Below, in pieces: positions 60,304 to 64,000 of a DNA stretch of 64,000 nt. A program made the translations under genes and the position numbers. Numbering within the stretch: the first letter of the stretch is position 1; the number at the start of each line of letters is the position of its first letter. Below the pieces are notes generated by a model. It was not told where the DNA came from, did no database searches, and saw only the letters and a program-made list of their open reading frames with translations. The DNA is taken from assembly GCA_014650415.1 (NCBI GenBank), contig BMUX01000012.1, positions 192,419 to 256,418 of the forward strand, read 5' to 3'. The stretch comes from Streptomyces spiroverticillatus (GTDB lineage: Bacteria > Actinomycetota > Actinomycetes > Streptomycetales > Streptomycetaceae).

Positions 60304-61121
60304 ATGCCCGCCACCTTCGTCCATCCCGCCGCCGTCGTCCCGCTGTGCAGGGGCAGACTCGTGCCGTCCGCGCTGATCATCGGATCGACGGTGCCCGACC
60401 TGTACGAGCTGCCGTTCCCCGACAGCGGCGGCATGCACGAGTGGATACCGGGCCTGATCTTCTGCCCCTCCAGGCCCTCCCGATGCTGGCCGGCTACCAC
60501 CTGCTGCTCAAGCGGCCACTGGCCGACCTCGCGGGGCCGAGGCTGCGTGCCAGGCTCGCCGGTCCCGTGCGGGGCTTCCGGCCGCGCACCGTCGACGACT
60601 ACGGCTGGATCTGGCTGTCGGCCGCCCTCGGCACCGCCACCCACCTCTTCTTCGACGACCTCACCCACGGGACGTACGTCGACTGGGGCCTGACTCCCGT
60701 CGTCGGCTCCTACAGCGGCACCCAGCTCGTCCAGGAGGGTCTCTCGCTCGTCGGACTGCTGGTGCTGGTCCTGGCCGTGTGGTCCTGGTACGGCAAGGCC
60801 CCCGTCGCCACCGACCCCGGCGCCCTGCTGCCCGCGCAGCCCCGGCCCGCCCGGATCACCGCCCGTACGGCCCTCGTCGCCGCCGTGCTGGCGGGCGCCC
60901 TCGCCGAGGTGCTCGACCCGCGCGTCGCGAAGGTCTACCCGGGCATCATCCAGACCGAGCCGGTCCCCATGGGCTTCGCCTTCGTCTGGGACGTCTCCGT
61001 GGACGCTTCGCTGCGGGCCCTCGACTGGGGCGTCGCGGCGATCGTCGTGTACGCGGCCGTCTGGCAGGCGTGCCGCCTGCTGCCGTCCCTGCGGGCGGGC
61101 GCCTTCTCCGTACGGAAGTAG
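60304..61121 (+). pseudogene. DUF4184 family membrane protein, interrupted by a frameshift
   Basis: The family pattern starts at ATG 60304 (GGAG 6 nt upstream: MPATFVHPAAVVPLCRG, SALIIGSTVPDL) and runs to GLIFC at about 60464. From there the expected continuation (PLQALPMLAGYHLLLKRPL, then THLFFDDLTHGTYVDWG and the later transmembrane helices) is found in another forward frame that ends at 61121. One extra C in the run of four Cs at 60465-60468 would rejoin the two parts. As given, translation from 60304 ends at 60693 after unrelated residues. A sequencing error, a true mutation or programmed slippage are all possible. Confidence 0.8.
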
Positions 61122-61170
61122 GCACGACAGCAGCAGAAGCAGGGGTACGAGGCCGGACGCGCCCGGCGGC

Positions 61171-61839
61171 TCACAGCCCGCCGGTGAGCCCCGCCTCGTG
61201 CGCCACCAGCGCCGCCCGCACCCGGTTGGTCGCCCCGAGCTTGGTCAGGATGCGGCCCACGTGCGCCTTCACCGTGCCGGGTTCCACGCCGAGCCGCTCG
61301 GCGATCTGCGCGTTCGAGGAACCGTCGCCCAGCAGGGCCAGCACCTCCCGCTCCCGCTCGGTGAGGCCCGCCACCAGCTCGGCGGCCCGCGCGGCGGCCG
61401 CACCGCGCTCCTGCTCCTGCGCCGCGCGCAGCCTGCGCAGCACGTGTCCGGTCACCCCGGGCGAGAGCACCGCCTCGCGGGAGGCCGCCGCCCGGGCCGC
61501 GCCGATCAGCTCCTCGGGGCGGCTGCTCTTCAGCAGGAAACCGTCCGCCCCGGCCGCCACGGCCCCGGCCACGTACTCCTCGGTGCCGAACGTCGTGAGC
61601 ATCAGCACCGCGGCCGCAGGACGCAGCTCCTTGATCCGCCGCACCGCCGAGAGGCCGCCAGCACCCGGCATCCGTACGTCCAGCAGCACCACGTCGACCG
61701 GGACCCGCCCGGCCTCGGCGACCGCGCTCGCGTCGTCGCCGGCCTCCGCGACCACCTCGATGTCCTCGGCGTGCCGCAGCACCAGCCGGATGCCCGCACG
61801 GACCAGGGCCTCGTCGTCCACGAGCAGCACTCGGATCAC
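61171..61839 (-). CDS. NarL/LuxR-type response regulator
   Basis: A 222-residue protein. The receiver has VLLVDDEALVRAG (acidic pair), VVLLDVRMPG (phospho-acceptor Asp near 54) and LLKSS (conserved Lys). The C-terminal LuxR helix-turn-helix is LTEREREVLALLGDGSSNAQ with GTVKAHVGRILTKLG. GTG 61839 has GGAG 6 nt upstream. It lies 44 bp after the histidine kinase gene and is its likely partner. Confidence 0.93.
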   Translation of the reverse strand: MIRVLLVDDEALVRAGIRLVLRHAEDIEVVAEAGDDASAVAEAGRVPVDVVLLDVRMPGAGGLSAVRRIKELRPAAAVLMLTTFGTEEYVAGAVAAGADGFLLKSSRPEELIGAARAAASREAVLSPGVTGHVLRRLRAAQEQERGAAAARAAELVAGLTEREREVLALLGDGSSNAQIAERLGVEPGTVKAHVGRILTKLGATNRVRAALVAHEAGLTGGL

Positions 61840-61883
61840 GGGAAACTCCGGAAAGGGGCACGGGATGCAGCAGGGCACAGGGC

Positions 61884-63434
61884 TCAGCGGCGGACGGTGA
61901 ACCGGGAAACCTCGACCAGCCGGTCGTCGCGGAAACAGTAACGCACCAGGTGGACGGGGTGCGGGCCCGGTTCCTGGCCCACATACGGGAACACGCAGTC
62001 CGCCCCGGCGGGCACCGCGGGCTCATGGCCGAGCGCCGCGGCCCGGGCCAGCGGATCGTCCGGGCCCACCCGCCGCCCGACCTCCTCCCGGTCCATCCCG
62101 ACCCGCACCGGCCCCGGCTCGGGCAGTGGTACGGGGCCCGGCGCGTACCGGTCCACGAGCCGCAGCCCGAGCAGCAGCAGCGCCCCGACCACCAGCAGCC
62201 CCGCCGCCCCGGCCGCCGCCCGCAGCACACCCGGCCAGCGGGAGGGCACCTGCTCCGGGTCGACCGTCGGGGCGGACGGCACCAGGGCGAGCGCCCGGGG
62301 CAGGACGGCCTCCACGGCGAACCCCGCCCCCATGCTTGTGGCCCGGAGCGTCCCGCCGAGCAGCCCGACACGCTCCCGCAGCCCGGCCAGGCCCCGCCCC
62401 GTACCGGGGGAGGGGAGGGAGGGCGACGGCCCGTTGCGCACCCCCACCCCCACGGTGTCGTCGTCGACGTCCACGCGCACGTCCGACGGTGCGCCCGGGG
62501 CGTGCCGGTGCGCGTTGCTCAGCGCCTCGCGCAGCACCCGGTGCACCGCGAGCCGCAGCCGGGGAGCCGCCCCGGTCAGGTCCTCGCCCGTCCACTCCAG
62601 GGAGACGGGAGTGCCGGTCGCCCGGGAGGCGGCGACCAGGGCGGTCGTGTCGGCGCGCGTGCCGGTGGCCTCGGTGGGGCGGGCGTCGTCGGCCTGCCCC
62701 AGCACGCCGAGCACCTCCTGGAGTTCGGCGACCGCGAGCGAGGCGGCCGTGTGGATCTGGGCCGCCTCCTCGCGCAGCGCCGGCTGCCGGGCGGCGAGGG
62801 CCAGTTCCAGGCCGCCGGAGTACAGGGAGATCAGGCTCAGCCGGTGCCCGAGGAGGTCGTGCATCTCGGCGGCGATCCGCGACCGTTCGGCCAGCCGGGC
62901 GTTCCCGTCGGCCGCCCGCGCGCTCTCCCGCAGCATGCGTACGGCCCGCTCCTGCTGCCCGACGACCACACCGACCAGCCCGGGACCCAGCACCGCCAGA
63001 ACCGACATGACCACGCCCAACGGCACGACCTGAGCCGCCGAGGGAGCCGTCGCCGGCGCGCCCGCCAACGGCAGCAGCGCCGCCACCGCGAACACCGCGA
63101 CCGGCCACCGCACCGTCTGCACCCGCCGCCCCGCCCCGAAGGCGGCCACGGCCGTCAGCAGCGCCACCGAGGGAACGGCACCCACGGCCGCCGCCAGCAC
63201 CCACAGCACCGCGACCGGAAACCTGTGCCGCAGCACCAGCAGCAGCGCGCACGCCACGGCACCGAGCCGGGCCCAGGAGCCGTGCGGCCCCCATTCCAGG
63301 GACCACTCCAGTACGGCTGCGGTCGCCGCAAGCACTGCGCACGCGAGCACGACCTCGGCAGCAAGACGCCGCCGGGCGGCAGGAGAGGAGGCTGCATCAC
63401 TGGCGGTCGCGTCACTGGCGTACGGAAGACCCAC
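61884..63434 (-). CDS. NarL-partner sensor histidine kinase with extra C-terminal domain
   Basis: A 516-residue membrane kinase. About five N-terminal transmembrane helices are followed by the HisKA_3 motif RSRIAAEMHDLLGHRLSLI (phospho-His near 190) and an HATPase domain (EALSNAHRHAPG, TGRGLAGLRERV). After the ATPase a sixth hydrophobic helix (LRAAAGAAGLLVVGALLLLGLRL) leads to ~90 residues resembling a BamE/SmpA-like fold (PVRVGMDREEVGRRVG), probably outside the cell. GTG or ATG start near 63434. The operon pairs it with the regulator at 61171. Confidence 0.9.
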   Translation of the reverse strand: MGLPYASDATASDAASSPAARRRLAAEVVLACAVLAATAAVLEWSLEWGPHGSWARLGAVACALLLVLRHRFPVAVLWVLAAAVGAVPSVALLTAVAAFGAGRRVQTVRWPVAVFAVAALLPLAGAPATAPSAAQVVPLGVVMSVLAVLGPGLVGVVVGQQERAVRMLRESARAADGNARLAERSRIAAEMHDLLGHRLSLISLYSGGLELALAARQPALREEAAQIHTAASLAVAELQEVLGVLGQADDARPTEATGTRADTTALVAASRATGTPVSLEWTGEDLTGAAPRLRLAVHRVLREALSNAHRHAPGAPSDVRVDVDDDTVGVGVRNGPSPSLPSPGTGRGLAGLRERVGLLGGTLRATSMGAGFAVEAVLPRALALVPSAPTVDPEQVPSRWPGVLRAAAGAAGLLVVGALLLLGLRLVDRYAPGPVPLPEPGPVRVGMDREEVGRRVGPDDPLARAAALGHEPAVPAGADCVFPYVGQEPGPHPVHLVRYCFRDDRLVEVSRFTVRR

Positions 63435-63495
63435 CTCCCCATGATCACCCCGAGCGTGCGTACGCGTCCGAGCCGCAATCCACAGCTATCCGCGG

Positions 63496-64000
63496 TTATC
63501 CGCCCGCGACCCGTCCCGCCTCCCACGCCCACGCGGCGATCCCCACCCGGTTGCGCACCTTCAGCTTGGCCTGGATGTTCGCGATGTGGGTCTTGGCCGT
63601 ACCGGCGGAGATGAACAGCCGGTCCCCGATCTCCGCGTTCGTCAGCCCGTCCGCGACCAGGTGCGCGATCTCCGTCTCCCGGACCGTGAGCGGCGATGGG
63701 GGAGCGGCGGAGGGAGCCGCCGCCTGCTGCGCCGGAAGGTCGCGCAGCAGGCGGACCGTGATCTGGGGACTGATCAGTACGTCGCCAGCCACCGCCGCCC
63801 GTACCCCCTCGATGAGCAGGTTCGGCCCGGACCGCTTCAGCAGGAACCCGCAGGCGCCGTCCCGCAGCGCCGTGCGCACGTAGTCGTCGTGGTCGAAGGT
63901 CGTCACCACCAGCACCCGCACCGGGTCCTCGACCCCGGGCCCCGCCAGCCTGCGGGTGACCTCCAGGCCGTCGAGGCCCGGCATCCGGATGTCGGCGAGC
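63496..64000 (-). CDS. NarL/LuxR-type response regulator, N-terminus cut by window end
   Basis: The visible 168 residues begin in the receiver just after the phospho-acceptor strand (LADIRMPGLDGL, Asp present) and end in a LuxR helix-turn-helix (LTVRETEIAHLVADGLTNAE, GTAKTHIANIQAKLKV). LLKRSGP carries the conserved receiver Lys. It is upstream of and co-directional with the histidine kinase, 61 bp apart. Confidence 0.92.
   Translation of the reverse strand, partial: LADIRMPGLDGLEVTRRLAGPGVEDPVRVLVVTTFDHDDYVRTALRDGACGFLLKRSGPNLLIEGVRAAVAGDVLISPQITVRLLRDLPAQQAAAPSAAPPSPLTVRETEIAHLVADGLTNAEIGDRLFISAGTAKTHIANIQAKLKVRNRVGIAAWAWEAGRVAGG

Noticed and set aside
60465..60468. Programmed -1 frameshifting in the DUF4184 gene
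   Set aside because: The site is a short C-run without an obvious slippery heptamer or a strong downstream structure, so error or mutation is the simpler reading, although slippage is kept as a possibility.
1..64000. Transfer RNA, rRNA, insertion sequences or an integrated element
   Set aside because: No tRNA cloverleaf, rRNA motif, transposase, integrase or flanking att-like direct repeats were seen while reading both strands.

Overview
The window is typical high-GC actinobacterial DNA, almost certainly from a Streptomyces chromosome. Nearly every codon ends in G or C, GTG and TTG starts are common, and several families are characteristic of streptomycetes: a SARP/AfsR-type regulator, a LAL-type LuxR regulator, conservon proteins (DUF742, small GTPase, roadblock), DUF6397, DUF2470 under a DmdR1/IdeR-type iron box, and many NarL-type two-component genes. 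No rRNA, tRNA, transposase, integrase or CRISPR array was found.

Layout. 1-2619: a truncated SARP-NB-ARC-TPR regulator. 3043-7280: a four-gene reverse-strand cassette (a beta-propeller protein, an AurF-like diiron oxygenase, a flavin/[2Fe-2S] reductase and a class I amidotransferase-like protein), possibly a small N-oxidation pathway. 7661-18223: envelope and secreted proteins (a large SpaA/SdrD-repeat surface protein, an exported protein, a beta-helix lipoprotein, a DyP-type peroxidase, an L,D-transpeptidase) and a LAL regulator. 18428-21917: an NmrA-like reductase with a Dabb-like partner, a DUF7660 protein, a DUF817 membrane protein and a septum-formation-type protein.

22111-41063 is the most interesting region. 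It holds a dynamin-like GTPase, a giant Hsp70-like ATPase (together resembling the SrfC/SrfB pair), an uncharacterised helical protein and a protein kinase in one tight operon. A PP2C phosphatase, a vWA protein and two unknown small proteins follow on the reverse strand. A TPR-CHAT protease, a caspase-like protease, a cyclic-nucleotide-binding Crp/Fnr protein and a class III nucleotidyl-cyclase-like protein lie on the forward strand. Kinase, PP2C and vWA resemble the TerY-P triad. The whole looks like a signal-gated, NTPase-controlled protease system of the biological-conflict or programmed-death type, and a strong bidirectional terminator closes it at 41064-41098.

41110-64000 is more ordinary: an aldehyde dehydrogenase with its GAF regulator and a palindromic site, an acetamidase/formamidase, a fatty acid desaturase, a MOSC protein, a DUF2236 oxygenase, a methyltransferase, a rearranged kinase-less conservon, a DUF6397 protein, YchJ and S4 proteins, an esterase, an iron-box-controlled DUF2470 protein, a YciO/Sua5 protein, an SDR, a peroxiredoxin, a frameshifted DUF4184 gene, and a histidine kinase between two LuxR-type response regulators, the last cut by the window end.

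Assignments come from reading motifs by eye. No database search was run, so family names without catalytic motifs are inferences.
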